Source: Dipteris shenzhenensis
Taxonomy: Eukaryota; Polypodiophyta; Polypodiopsida; Gleicheniales
NCBI GenBank assembly: GCA_047967505.1
Contig: CM106538.1
Reading direction: 5' to 3' (one strand)
Length of the DNA stretch: 64,000 nt
This document shows positions 1 through 10,600 of this stretch, piece after piece (position 1 is the first letter of the stretch; every line of letters begins with the position of its first letter). The position numbers and the translations under genes were made by a program. The notes below the pieces were generated by a model. It saw nothing but the letters and a program-made list of their open reading frames with translations. It was not told the origin of the DNA and did no database searches.

Positions 1-1034
1 AACTCTTTGATTACCCTATTTGCTTTGGCCTCTCCCTCTGAATCTGAGTCGGGCTCCTTTTTGTTTTTCCAATCCGCCTTTTTCTTTCGACAGTCCTTAG
101 TAAAATGTCCTGGCGTATCACAGTAGCACTTCTTGTTGTCAGAGTCGTCTTTCTTGGCTTGCCCTTTCCTTTGCCAGCGTAATCCTTCGCCAGCATCGCC
201 TTGTCGTCTTTGTCGTCGTTGTAGAGCTTCTCCCGAGCTTCCTCCTGTAGCAGTAATGGACCCAACTCCTCATACGTCAGAGGTTTGGTCCTCTATCCTG
301 CTGTCACGGTCGTAACAAAGTTCTTGAAACTCCGAGGTAGTCTCCTCAGTACCATCAAGGCCAAATGGCATGAGTTTGTCTTTTGACCAATTGTTGCCAG
401 TTGATCCCTCACCACCTTGACCTTCGTCAAGTAGCTATGTACCGTATCTCCTTCCATATCAAGGTTGTAGAGTTGATGTTGAAGAAGCAAAATCCGGGAG
501 GTGTTGCCCGTCTCGTATAGATACTTCAGAGTGACCCACGCCTCTACCGACGTCTCGGCCATCTGGATATGTGGAAGAACAGAGTCCGCCGTAGTCCCTA
601 TGATTAATGCCAGGGCATGGGCATCTCTGTCTTTCCAAGCTTCGAGCTCCTCTCTGTCTACTGTCATGAACATCTTCCCTTGCCTATCCACCATGTCCTC
701 CGGCTTCGCCTCCACTCCCGTTGTCAGCTTCCACAACTTCCGAGCCACTTAATGGCTCCGGATTTTCACCTTCCAGATCGGGTAGTTGGTCCCATCTAGT
801 TTCTCAAACTCTCCGAAGTTAGGGATAGTGAAAGAGAAAAAACTAGGGGAGGAGGAAGGGAGAGCAGGGGCTAAAGAGGCTGTAGAGGTCGACATCTCTG
901 ATTTTCACCTTCCAGATCGGGTAGTTGGTCCCGTCTAGTTTCCTAGACTCTCCAAAGTTAGGGATAGTGAATGAGAGAAAACTGGGGGAGGAAGAAGGGA
1001 GAGCAGGGACTGAAGAGGCTATAGAGGTCGACAT
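1..1034 (-). pseudogene. Ty1/copia gag, family A, 5' part of an element running off the left edge
   Basis: Reading leftwards from the ATG at 1034, gag starts MSTSIASSVPALPSSS and then has the KLDGTNYPIWKVK motif of copia gag. A tandem duplication shifts the frame; the body resumes at 748-293 with the UBN2-type segment (AWVTLKYLYE, LDMEGDTVHSYLTKV). Near 110-160 a zinc knuckle with the K-D-C-R-K-K-K tail is readable in another frame. It has only one residue between the first two cysteines (CYC), where the sister copy near 56660 has CFYC, so one codon appears lost. Gag packages retrotransposon RNA. This copy is broken; protease and polymerase would lie outside the window. Confidence 0.8.
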
Positions 1035-1038
1035 CTCT
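761..1038 (-). repeat. 139-bp tandem duplication in copia A gag start
   Basis: The segment 761-899 is repeated at 900-1038 with about ten differences, including both ATG contexts (895 and 1034). 139 is not a multiple of three, so the duplication breaks the gag frame. Confidence 0.9.
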
Positions 1039-1246
1039 GCTGTTATATCACATAGCAAAGTCAACCAAATTCAATTTTTAGTGGACCAGAACTCTGAATG
1101 CACGTGACTGAACCCGAGTCACCCTCGTTCTCGCAAGGGTACAATTCTCCAGTCGTGGAAGTCGATTCCCAAGAGCGTCTGAGTCAGGATCGTCCTTCAG
1201 CAAGGTCCCTGCCTTCAGGCTCCCACACCTGTGAGCCTCCTACTCG

Positions 1247-1259
1247 GGCTCTGATGCCA
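1247..1259 (-). promoter_or_regulatory. Primer-binding site of copia A
   Basis: The minus strand reads TGGCATCAGAGCC directly after the LTR end TTCTAACA. This is a one-base variant of the initiator-Met-tRNA complement TGGTATCAGAGCC used by plant copia elements. Confidence 0.85.
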
Positions 1260-2267
1260 TGTTAGAAATGACCCAACAGAGGGTACGCACAGCGGAAGAA
1301 TGATAGTAATGCCCAGGAGCTCACACAGTGTGATGTGGGGGGTGGAATCACAAACTTCTTAACTTATGTGCATAGATGTGCAAGCCAGTAAATAGACAAT
1401 GCTCAGAGACAAATATAGAAGCAACACTTTATATTTCCGTCCGTCTAGAAACTAGGACAGGATACAATAATAAAAGGTCCTTCTACTACAAGCCTGGCAC
1501 TTCTAGATCTCTGAGCCCGCATGCTCCACCTCGAGCATATGTAGACTCTCTGTCTAGATCCCTTCCACCTTGCTGTCCAGAAGCCAGCCTAGGTGGGCAG
1601 CACCTTGAGCTCAGTCTGCAGCTCTATGCCAATCCTCCTCCTCCTGTGTGTAGGTCCAAGGGTGGGCCTGTGGCTGCTGCTGTCTGCTCCCCAACTGCTG
1701 CTGCAAGTGATGCTGAATGAGGGCTGGAGGCCCTCCTTTTATAGGGCACAAGGCCTGCCCCAAAAACCGACCAGCAGCCTGAATCTGGCCGACCCAATCA
1801 GGCCGACCAGGCTTCTATAAAACCGCCCTAAAAGGGCTCACTTAACCAGGGCCCCTGGCCCACAAAACTAGGGCTTTGGCCCTCACTTCAAGGGCTGATG
1901 CCCTCTTATATATGCAGGATCCAGCCCCCTTTTGCCCTGCCATTTCTAGGCATGGTATGCTGGCTGGAACCAGCCCCCTACACCTAATCGACCAACCTGC
2001 TGGTAACCCCTGCCATGTTGCGCTTCTGCCAGCCCCTTCTTCAGCGCCGTACAGCTCTGTCCATCCTGCTGAGTCATCATGCCTTTCATGGGGATCTGTT
2101 GCAGGCCGTACGCCTGCCATGAAGCTTTGTCTTGCCAGGCCAGATCCAGGGCTACATGCCCCTGCCATCTTTCTTGCACAAGGTCTTCTTTGTGCTGCCC
2201 ATGTAGCAGCCTAACCCATGCTCTCCTCATTTGGGGGCTCACAGATGGGGAGGTGACCATTCCAACA
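1260..2267 (-). repeat. 5' LTR of copia A (1,008 bp)
   Basis: On the minus strand it starts TGTTGGAATGGTCACC at 2267 and ends CATTTCTAACA at 1260, giving near-palindromic TGTTGGAA/TTCTAACA termini. A TATA box (TATAAAAGG, minus) lies at 1735-1743. The same LTR is present on the + strand at 57718-59045 and as fragments at 13325, 54892 and 54453. The bases to its right match the LINE 3' region, so the element inserted into a LINE copy; GTCTC at 2268 is the probable target duplication. Confidence 0.85.
1735..1743 (-). promoter_or_regulatory. TATA box in copia A 5' LTR
   Basis: TATAAAAGG on the minus strand, about 475 bp upstream of the LTR/PBS boundary, drives transcription leftwards into gag. 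Confidence 0.6.
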
Positions 2268-2510
2268 GTCTCACACACATTGAGGATTGCCATTGAATAG
2301 ATGTGGGTCTTGTCCCAGTACTCGAGGATTGAGACAGGGAGAGCTACAGGCACACCAAGCAAGCAACGGATTTGTAGGCTATGAATGCTAGAGGCGGCGG
2401 ATACAGAGGAGCACTTCTTATTTCTTATGTTCCTGTCCAGCCTACTCTGAGATCCGGGGGCGATACCACAGCCTCCGAGGATATTAATATATCTTTCTTT
2501 TTTTATTTTC
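2268..2510 (+). mobile_element. LINE 3' end fragment
   Basis: The sequence matches the C-terminal and tail part of the LINE at 52980-53998: first the ACTGAGGATTGCCATTG block, then GAGATCCG, then a jump to the CCTCCGAGGATATTAATATATC end and a T/C-rich (TTTC-like) tail. An internal deletion and stops make it non-coding. It is the right-hand part of the LINE into which copia A inserted. Confidence 0.8.
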
Positions 2511-2954
2511 TCTATCTTCCTCTACCCCAAGACCTTATAGGAGCAGCTTATATAGTCAGAGGAGCAGTATGCCAGCAGAGGCTGTTGGCAGTGTATCTTG
2601 ACAGTTCAAAGGAGCCTGTAGGAGGGGTCAGCATGTCCTGGTTGGCCAGATCCAGTCTGATCAGATCGTACTGCTGGTCGGCTTCTTCCATGAGGGTGGA
2701 GACATCAGCCCTCACCTACTCGTCTTAGGCATTCCAGTTTACAGCACTTCAGGCCTCTCCACTCAGCCAGTGAAGCTTAGAGCAAGCATGTAGTAAAGGA
2801 AGAAGACCAGGAGTAATAGTTACCCATTTGAGGTACATTTCAATTGGCAAGTTTTTTTTCTGAAATTTAAAGACAATTACTCCTGGGATGAAGGAAATTC
2901 AACTCAATAAGATTTGCATTGTGCACAGGATAGATTATTTGAGATGGGGTTTTG

Positions 2955-3491
2955 ACTATCATCCTACATAAATTTTGCTACTCATTTTCACCCTTTGGCA
3001 TTCTAGTCGGTCTCCTCAACCTTCTTGGCAAAGAGTTGCTTATCATCTTATTCCAAGGTCGGACTGTTAGGAAAGACTGTCCTCTTTAATAACTACATGC
3101 ACCACATTTCAGGTTGCGAGGTGATCGCCCTGGAGTAGAAAGCACATTCAAATGGGAGGATGTATAGTCGACATTCAAAGTTCAGTTTCAAGGGAGCTTG
3201 GGACAGCAATAACAGTTGAAGGAGCAAGAGAGCATGTAGAAGGGGTGAGAGAGTAAGCAAATCACAATTTGAGCTAGGTGGAACTGAACCTAGATGGTGG
3301 CTGCCAGTTGTTTAGCTGGAAATCTCAGAACAAAAACATCTCATTTAGACGTATTTAGAGTTAAAGTCAGGATGAGAAAGATATTTCAAAAGTTGGACAT
3401 TTACTAAAAAAGACTCGGAACAGCAACTAGATGACCTGAGATTCTTGTGAAGAGTTGAAAATGAGTAGCAAAATTAATGTAGGATGATAGT
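2955..3491. repeat. Inverted-repeat-bounded element (MITE-like)
   Basis: 2955-2990 and 3456-3491 are inverted copies of a 36-bp sequence (actatcatcctaca, then aattttgctactcattttca) with about one or two mismatches. The 537-bp size and non-coding interior fit a small non-autonomous DNA transposon, but no clear target duplication was seen. Confidence 0.5.
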
Positions 3492-4464
3492 GGATTTGAG
3501 CTGATTGGATTAGAGTAGACATTGAAGTTCATGTTCAAATTCAATGGAGCTTGACACAGCAAGGATAGCTTGAAGGAGCAAGAGAGCTTGCAGAAACGGT
3601 GAGAAATCAAGCGAGAGAGCTCTAGGAGCAAATCACAATTGTAGCTATGTGGAATTGAGCCTAGGAGATGATTGCAAGGACATGCTCTTACCAAGAAGAG
3701 GATTATCATTGTGAACTAGGGTTTTGGCAGCTTTAAAAGACTTTTTATGTACATAATGTTAAGTGGGACTTCATCAATTGCACTTTACTAAAACATAGGG
3801 TTATTTAGGTCTTTTAGTTGATGATTGGTTTCAATTATCTAACTTATCAGGATCAGATGCTGTTTTGACCAGTGCATACATTTAGACAAATTCAATGACT
3901 TGACACGATGACTTCTAATGATTTGGTCTTGTAAAGGCCTTCCTAATGTGCGTGTTCAATATGCCATCTTATCAAATCTGAACAGGCTGCTGCCTACTAA
4001 ATGCTTTGTGCTGAACTCAGTGCAAAGGTTCCATAATTCATATAGGGTCGGAGGTTCCTGCAGCTGTGCTTGTCCAGCAGCAAAGAGTCCTAAACCATAT
4101 CATTGGCATGAGTAGTAGTAAGATTGAGTAGACACATGAAGGCTTTCAATTTGTTGGTGTGAAGGTCAAATGGTATGAAGGAAGGAGCAACCTTCACTAG
4201 GAATGTGCTGCTTAGCCCTTTTCTTGCTCATCCTTGAAAGCTTCTTAACTCTACCAACCGAATATTCATCAAGTGCCATTACAGCATGGTCACCTTTTAA
4301 GATGTTTGGAAGCTGCTATGATCCTAGCTTGATGCATCATGCACTCCACATCATAGTTGAAATTCACATGATTATTTTGATAAGCTCTGATTACAAAGAA
4401 ATTCTGGATGTAAGATAATTGTACGGAATCACTACCTTATGTTCCTTCTTACTGTTCATGAACT

Positions 4465-4466
<2 letters not shown>

Positions 4467-4526
<60 letters not shown>
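4467..4526 (+). repeat. (TG)n(AG)n microsatellite
   Basis: About 14 TG repeats run directly into about 15 AG repeats, some 70 bp upstream of SNU23 exon a. Confidence 0.95.
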
Positions 4527-4529
<3 letters not shown>

Positions 4530-4597
4530 CCTTATTACCCTTATTACAAAATACTATTGTTCTCTAACTGTTACTGTACCTTTGTCTCCTTCTGCAG

Positions 4598-4680
4598 CTC
4601 GAGTGCCACCTGTTCAAAGGAAACCACTAAAGCATAGGGACTATGAAGTCGACCTTACATCCCGATTGGGTAAAACACAG
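4598..4680 (+). CDS. SNU23: SNU23-like exon a (upstream conserved segment)
   Basis: The exon follows a polypyrimidine tract ending tctgcag and stops before gttggg. It is 83 nt long, starting with two bases that complete a split codon and ending in phase 0. It encodes [19 protein letters not shown] followed by T-S-R-L-G-K-T-Q. This is the block that precedes the zinc finger in plant SNU23 proteins. Confidence 0.88.
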
Positions 4681-7600
4681 GTTGGGTTTGACTGCTCATG
4701 AAATTCTTGCTAAAACCTGGAGGATTAAGATGACAACTTTGTGCTACAGTCTCACTAGTATAGCGTCTTTCTTTACCTTCTTGTTTACAATATAGAGGCT
4801 TGCTTCCTACAGTCAAGCCCCTGTAGTCGAAATGTTTCCAGAGATTACTAAGGACAAGTTTGGTGCCCTCTTACCGCTGCAAACTCTTCTGCCATGTGTC
4901 CTATGTGGGGGGCTTCAGTGGCTCAGGGGAGGCTGCTGATGGATGACTTTACAATGTCCCAAGGGGGGATTATATAGGGGAAGATGGGAACCCCTTTCCT
5001 CTGCTGGCTGACCATCGTTGGGGTCCTTTCATATTCTGGCCAACCTGCAAATGATCTTGGCCAAGAGCTGAAACTCAGACCAAACTCTCACTAGTTATGC
5101 CAGTACTAAGTACTGGGTGTGGAAGCGTGAATTCTAACTTAGAAGAGAGAAATAGAGAAAGAAAGTCCATGAAAAGTCTTTCAAAGATCGAAGAGTCTAT
5201 GATACTGAAAGAACTTGATACAATGAGCTGAAAAGTTGGAGCCTCTAAGCGGGCATCAACACGCATGATGAATACAAAATAGCCATAATCACAAAGCTAC
5301 CAATATACAAAGAGAAATGTTTGAGCTCATGGAGAAAATGGGAGCTGGCAGCACTGTAATGATCATCTAGAAGCTGGCAGGGAGGTGAAGTCTAAGAGGG
5401 GGTCGACGATGGATGCTTTACGAGCAAAAACCTATGAGCGTGTTTTTCAAGAGATTTAAAAAATTGTATTTCTTTAGGAAACATGGTTTTTACACTTTTA
5501 TTTTCACTAGAACTAGATCCCTTTATCATAAAAATATATAGACTAGTCACTCATTCATTTTTACACAACATAAATTTTCTTATTTATAGACATATCTTTG
5601 TACCCTTGTTATTACCTTAAAAATATATAGACTAGTGGCATAAGATATTATGGCCATGCATAAGACATATCACGTGGTCATGACAAGAGAAATCACTAAT
5701 CTGTGATTAGTAGACATTAAAACATTATTATATATTATACGCCAATGGTGTAACATGTATTTGTATTCATGATGGACACGGACCGATTTGTTATGGCAGT
5801 GGATCATCTTAGTAGATAGGACTAGTCGAGCTGGAGCCATTGCTTTAGACGGCATCGAATTTGGACATGTGACACTTATTCTATTAATAAAAATGTGCAC
5901 ACACGTGTCTAGGTCCTAGGGGCAATAAGAAGGGAAGGGTACATTGAATGGTAGATGCATGGGTCATAGGCTAAGGGTAGGTGTAAATGGGAAGATGGAA
6001 CTTGAGTGATCTCAAGGGACATTAATGAAAGGGTACCACCTTTTCATTGTGAATCTCACGTAGCATTCTTCATTCACCTTGCATTCATCTGCCATCTCTC
6101 TCCCACCTTGCATGTAGGTTGAAAAGAGAAACAAGTACTCTCATGAGGGCGCCCTTCCCCATTCGAGGGCCAATTGGCATTCAAATTCTGCATGCATTGC
6201 ACACATTTGCATTCTTGAGAAGGCTGGTTCTTCACAGCTATTATCTTCATTGTGTATATCACCAATGCGCTATCAAATACAACTAAATGCTTCCCTCAAT
6301 GCAGGGGCCTGAATACAACATTTGGTTTTCGGATTTAACTAAAGAGGCTAGGGTTCTGCAACAACCTTTGATAGACTTGCATCCAATTTGTACACAGACC
6401 AAGGGATGGGCTGATAGTTTGCAAATCACTGCTCACATTCTTGCTGAGTTGAGGACCAAACATGGTGGACCGAACAACTGACACGTGATTGAAGGTCTTA
6501 GCAATTGATGATTTCGCAAGGAAATATAAAACTACTAGCAAGCCTGATAAGAGAACTTTTAACAATGAATGGTTTGCTATAAAATGGATTTGTGAACATT
6601 GAAGTACATTTTTCTAATGAAACATGGGTCGAGATTTATTCAAGTAAGCATCGTCACTCTAAATATAGTTTTTTAGCACATTAGAAGGATGATCAATAAG
6701 ATTGGTCGATAAATGCTGACCTACCACCTCATCCCACCTTTGCCTAATTTGGTGTCCACCAATTCTATAAGACAAAGGCTGATGTTGGGTCATTAATAGA
6801 TTGGCTATTAGCTTCTTGTGTGTAAGCTCGGGCACCTTCTCAAGCACTCGTGACATTCTGTAGAGAAGGGGGAAGGGGCAGATTTGGAGATGGGGAGAGA
6901 ATAGTAGAAGAAAGGGAGGAGAAGAGGGGAGAAGGGGAAAGAGAGAGGAAGAGAGAGAAGGATGAGGGGATAGAGAGATAGAGAGAGGGAGGACAGAGAG
7001 AGAAAGAAAGAAGAAAGAAAGAAAGTTTATTAAAGTCTTCGGGAGACCGTGAAGGTCTATGAGACTAAAGATAACTGATACAATGAGCATAACGGTGGCG
7101 GTCTCAAAACGGGCCAGCCAACCGTTTCTACAAAAAAGAGGTTATGAAGGACGGTGTGTCTAGTCGTGATACAAAAAATATGTGTCAACCTCCAGATGAT
7201 ACAAAAAAGAAGGGGGGGGCACCAAAAATGGGGCAGAGGGGGGAGATACAATATATATGTGCAGGTGGTGATCGTCAGAGACCAATCATAGAGGGGTCGT
7301 CAAATGGGAGGCCGGAAAAAACCCTGCGATAGATGATTGGCCTCTGACGTCACGCGGCCTAGTCGAGCTCGGTCGTCGGGGGCGGCGGGTGGCCCTGTGG
7401 ATGAGGGCAACGGTAACCCCGGTGGGGTGGGCAGAGAGCAGAGACGAGATGTCATGGACCCGGATGTGTGAGTCTGTCCGCTGGCGTAGCTGTCGTGGCT
7501 CTGGCTCTCGCTCACGTCCGCGTCGTCAGCTAGACTGAGGAGAGGTATCCTGTGACTGGAAGAAATCAGTGATGGGCCGTTGGGTGTCCTCACGTTGTGT

Positions 7601-10600
7601 GTGCTGCGCGTGTCGCCGTGCTCGGAGAGAGGTATCTCGATGGCGAGTCATCTCATGTAAGAAAGCGGCTAGGCATCGCTGATCCGGGAACTGCAGCATG
7701 TGTGGGAGGGGGCCGAATCCGTTGCGGAAGAGGCAGTGGTACCGGCCTCGGATGGCATAATAGATAGGACATCTGAAAGCAAAGTGCTCCTCTGACTCGA
7801 TCTCCTGCAAGTCGCAAAGTGGGCAAAGGCGGCCCTATCGTGGGATACCCTCTGCGCGTCCGCTCTCGATCCATAATCGGTGTGACGAAACCCTAAACTG
7901 ACCGAGGGAGATCCGGAGCGCATGTGGTAGATGAAGCTGTGTGTAACCCGGAGGTGTGATGAAGCCCTCCTGTGAGATCTGGAGGCAGTGTCGGTGGTAG
8001 AAGTCGAGCTTCACAGGAAGCTCGGAGTGAAGAAACCATGTCCGCCAGGTGTGGAGCTGGAGCAGATCCGCTCGAATGAGCCGGTTGACCTCCTGGTCAG
8101 TGGGGGAGAGGGGAGATGGTGGAGCGTCGAGGCTGTACTGAAAAGGAGATTCAAACATAGCGCCTACAGATACTGATGTTTGCTCGGGTGATCCGCAGCA
8201 AACCATCGGTACCACACCAGATCATTCTAGCAGAGTTCGGCGCCTCACCCCTACAGCTTGATGCGGCTTTCCAGGCTATTACTTATCTCCACAGAGTCAG
8301 GGATTTCAGCTCCTCCGCGGACGGTCGCCTCCGCCTACCGTACATACCTGCTGGGTGGACCAAAGAATAAAAAAGGAGAGACTTGGTCCGTGGGTCCTGG
8401 AAGTGGGAGTGGTAGCACTGTCGCTCCAGCCTGGCAAGAGCGGCGTAGCCCCGGCTGATCCTAGCCTGCATGGCCGGGCGCATCGTGAAGATCGGGCCTG
8501 AGAAGACAACGCCCAAGTATGTGTAAGAGTCAACTATCTCAACAGGGTCGCCGGCGAAGAGGAACTGCTCTCGGTGCATAGCGGGTCTGAAAGTGTTAAA
8601 GATCATCACCTTGGTTTTCCCAAGGTTGACCTTCAAGTCATGTGTATCACAGAAGACCTGAAGTCCATCCAGGTGTCGCTGAAGACCAGTAGCAGAAGAG
8701 GATAGTAGTACTACATCGTCTGCGTATAGGAGAATTTGGATGACAGCCTCCGCAAGAGAGCAGCCTGCACCTTCGAGTGTCCTGATGGTGGTCTCGAGCT
8801 CGTCGATGTAGAGGCCAAATAGAGTCGGTGACAAGGGACATCCTTGTTTGACTCCGATAGTGCTCGTGATCTCTGGGGTCCAGCTGGTGCCAATCCTGAC
8901 CTGGCCCGTCACCTGCTCATAGAGAGCTACTATTGCCCAGATAACCTCCGAGTCGTAGTCTAACTCCTGCAGGCGTCTGACGAGTCGGGCGCGGGGAACG
9001 GTGTCGAATGCCTTGCGGAAATCCACAAAGCAACAATATACTCTCTGTCTCCTGTGTCTGGCCTCCTCAGTGATCCCTCTAAGTGTAAAAATGTGATCGT
9101 AAGTCGAGTGATCCGCCCTGAAGCCGGCCTATCCGGATGCCCTGAGCCCCTGTACCTCTGCGCGAGCACTGACCTCGCCATCTAACACTGATGCATAGAT
9201 CTTGGACATAACATGTCCAATCATGATGGTCCTGTAATTCCCTGGATCCATGGGATCTCCTGCTTTGTGGATGGGTGTGATAGTGTTCAGGGTCCAGGCT
9301 CTGGGGAACCCGTGGCAGACAGCTTCATTGAACAGTGTTGCCAGGATGGGGGCTAGAGTTTTGATGCCATAGGCAACAAACTCTGTGCATAGGCCCTCAT
9401 GATCCTTAGCTCGGCTGTTGTGAAGCTTAAGCGCTGCGTGGGTGACTCCCTGGGTTGTGAAGAGGGTTCAAGAGGTGGGGCGGGGGGTGGTTGAGAGGTC
9501 GGGAGGAGGCTGATCAGGGATATCATAGAGTGTACGTGCGTAGGAGTGCCAGAGGGAAGTGTCTGTGAGGGGGGAGGGGGATCGGCGTTCTAGGAATTTC
9601 CTCCAGAAATCCTTGGAGTTGCTACTAAACACAATGTTTAGTAGTGTATCCTCATTCTGGCGCAGGAAGGCTAGCTTCTTGCGACGGACTAGTCGACGAT
9701 AATCCCTGATGAGATGTGGGTTGGCCCTAGCGTTTCGCTGGGTCGTGAGTCGGAGTGTGCGGCGTAATGCTTTACACTCGTCATCACACCAGCTATTGCA
9801 AGGGGTGGAGCCAGCGGGTCGAGGGCGGGTGGACCGAGTAGTGGAAGGAAAAATATGGCGGGCTGCATTGTGAAGGGAGTGGGTGATAAGGGTGGCTCGG
9901 TGATCTAGAGAGGGTATGGTGTCTATGTGTCTGAGGAGGGAGGCTAGGTGGGCTGAGTAATCAGGTGAGAGGTTATGATCAAAGTGTATATCATGATATG
10001 TAGTGTAGTGCGGGGTGTGGCTGGGGGGGCTCGGGGCGCAAGGATATGAAAGAACAGGTAAGTGTGGTCGGCTCCTGGGGGTAATGGTGCAGTGCGGAAG
10101 TCAGTGATCTGTGGGGCTAAAGCAGGAGATCCCAGAATGTAGTCGACGGCACTGGCTCCTCCGCCATGTGGGAAACATGTGAAACCAGAGGAGGCAGGCC
10201 ACCGGTCTAGTCCATTGTAGATGACCAAATCATGTATACGTCCAAGGTCCAAAAGAGCCTGCCCATACGCAGTAACGGGAGCGCGACTGTTTGTCGAGGA
10301 GCGGGGGAAGCCCGAGTCCTCTGTGTCCATCTCAGGTAATAGGACCGGATCTGAGTGGAAGTCCAGGAGTGATGTCTGATGTGCACCTGTCCTTGCGTTG
10401 AAATCCCCAACTAGGAGGACCTCTCTGCGTCTGAGAGTGAGCATAGGCAGTAGGTAGCAGGAAGGAGGAGGGAGAGTAGATAGGATTAGATGTCACATCA
10501 AAAAGTACCACACAAATCATTAGGGGATGACTTATATAGACCCCCCTTCTTTCTCCTATCTTACCACCAATTTCCCTTCTTTTTCCGACCTATTTCCGAG

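Larger units (their letters stand above)
2511..4597. other. Intergenic/intronic stretch without genes
   Basis: No exon or transposon gene was recognised. It holds a terminal inverted-repeat pair (2955-2990 / 3456-3491), a diverged direct repeat (about 3105-3290 against 3465-3680) and a TG/GA microsatellite. No N-terminal SNU23 exon could be found here. Confidence 0.5.
6868..10490 (-). mobile_element. LINE non-LTR retrotransposon copy, 5'-truncated
   Basis: Minus-strand order: endonuclease C-terminus (10444-9944), degraded RT N-terminal part (about 9180-9027), RT palm (9026-8283), Zn-binding C-terminal region (8215-7526), non-coding 3' end, then a CTTT-type tail at 7026-6990 that runs into a longer pyrimidine tract to about 6868. 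The 5' end breaks inside the endonuclease near 10490 against a gypsy LTR. Several frameshifts make it inactive. The same family supplies 2268-2510, 5141-5266, 50956-53998 and 61383-62215. Confidence 0.88.

Noticed and set aside
6287-6481. 64-aa ORF as a host gene
   Set aside because: No motif, no splice context, and no support on either side.
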